From positions 12,553 to 27,373 of the forward strand of contig DBBL01000195.1 of the NCBI GenBank assembly GCA_002292185.1: DNA of 14,821 nt. Direction: 5' to 3'. Source of the DNA: Akkermansiaceae bacterium UBA985 (GTDB taxonomy: Bacteria > Verrucomicrobiota > Verrucomicrobiia > Verrucomicrobiales > Akkermansiaceae). Positions 14,810 through 14,821 of this stretch are shown piece after piece. Positions within the stretch are counted from its first letter, which is position 1. Each line of letters opens with the position of its first letter. The notes under the pieces were generated by a model. That model was not told the origin of the DNA, did no database searches, and saw only the letters and a program-made list of their open reading frames with translations. The translations under genes were made by a program, and so were the position numbers.

Positions 14810-14821
14810 ATGCCCCAGACT
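14810..14821 (+). CDS. Start of cassette 3 gene, possibly an antitoxin (partial)
   Basis: Only ATG and three further codons (MPQT) are in the window. The antitoxin idea rests entirely on the dedicated promoter with its palindromic operator and on the cassette setting; four residues cannot identify a family. There is no Shine-Dalgarno motif and probably no leader. Confidence 0.45.

Larger units (their letters stand above)
13691..14821 (+). mobile_element. Integron gene-cassette array (two cassettes and the start of a third)
   Basis: Three GTT-type recombination cores, GTTCTGC (13691), GTTCGCT (14163) and GTTCGGC (14758), separate units of 472 and 595 bp. The first core is repeated as its reverse complement GCAGAAC at the start of the first attC (14044), and the second as AGCGAAC at the start of the second attC (14638). 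This self-complementarity is what a cassette shows when its attC is split by insertion. Each unit has one ORF followed by an attC, all in the same direction. No integrase gene is in the window, so this is an array lacking an integrase, or one distant from it. Confidence 0.85.
14759..14821 (+). mobile_element. Start of integron cassette 3 (cut by the window edge)
   Basis: The unit begins at the cut in GTTCGGC and immediately carries a promoter, an operator-like palindrome and an ATG. Cassettes with their own promoter are most often toxin-antitoxin modules. Its attC, outside the window, should begin with GCCGAAC. Confidence 0.75.

Noticed and set aside
1..14821. CRISPR arrays, insertion sequences and rRNA genes
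   Set aside because: No regularly spaced direct repeats, no transposase motifs with terminal repeats and no rRNA sequence were seen.

Overview
The window reads as a chromosomal segment of a Gram-negative bacterium of moderate GC content. The best guess is Verrucomicrobiota or a PVC relative. This is inferred from the look of the proteins: a small PUR-family protein, a four-helix PIN-TRAM protein, an HflX with a glycine-rich linker and an RGMGE motif, and solo carB. No marker gene proves it. Most starts have no Shine-Dalgarno motif.

Bases 1-12709 are conserved housekeeping genes on both strands: the 3' part of yidC (+), a membrane PIN-TRAM protein (-), a hotdog thioesterase (+), a PUR nucleic-acid-binding protein (-), ribD (+), a small RRM RNA-binding protein (-), carB (-), hflX (-), a universal stress protein (-) and mnmG (+). 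yidC and mnmG are classic neighbours of the replication origin. Two near-perfect ParB-binding parS palindromes (10700-10715 and, inside mnmG, 11610-11625) strengthen that reading. The AT-rich gap between the divergent PUR gene and ribD (3419-3763) carries four one-mismatch DnaA boxes and is a candidate origin.

Bases 12710-13690 are almost 1 kb without a convincing gene. They hold several hairpins, a terminator pointing left, two tiny overlapping ORFs and a rightward promoter just before the next region.

Bases 13691-14821 are an integron gene-cassette array: two complete cassettes and the start of a third. Each complete cassette begins with a 7-base GTT-type core whose exact reverse complement opens its own attC. 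The two attC sites (about 126 bp each) fold as imperfect hairpins and share an identical 19-base stretch. Cassettes 1 and 2 encode unrecognised small membrane proteins of very different base composition. Cassette 3 opens with its own promoter, overlapped by a perfect operator-like palindrome, and a leaderless ATG, which looks like an autoregulated antitoxin gene. No integron integrase is present where one would be expected. The most notable result is therefore an integrase-less (or integrase-distant) cassette array beside mnmG in the parS/origin domain.
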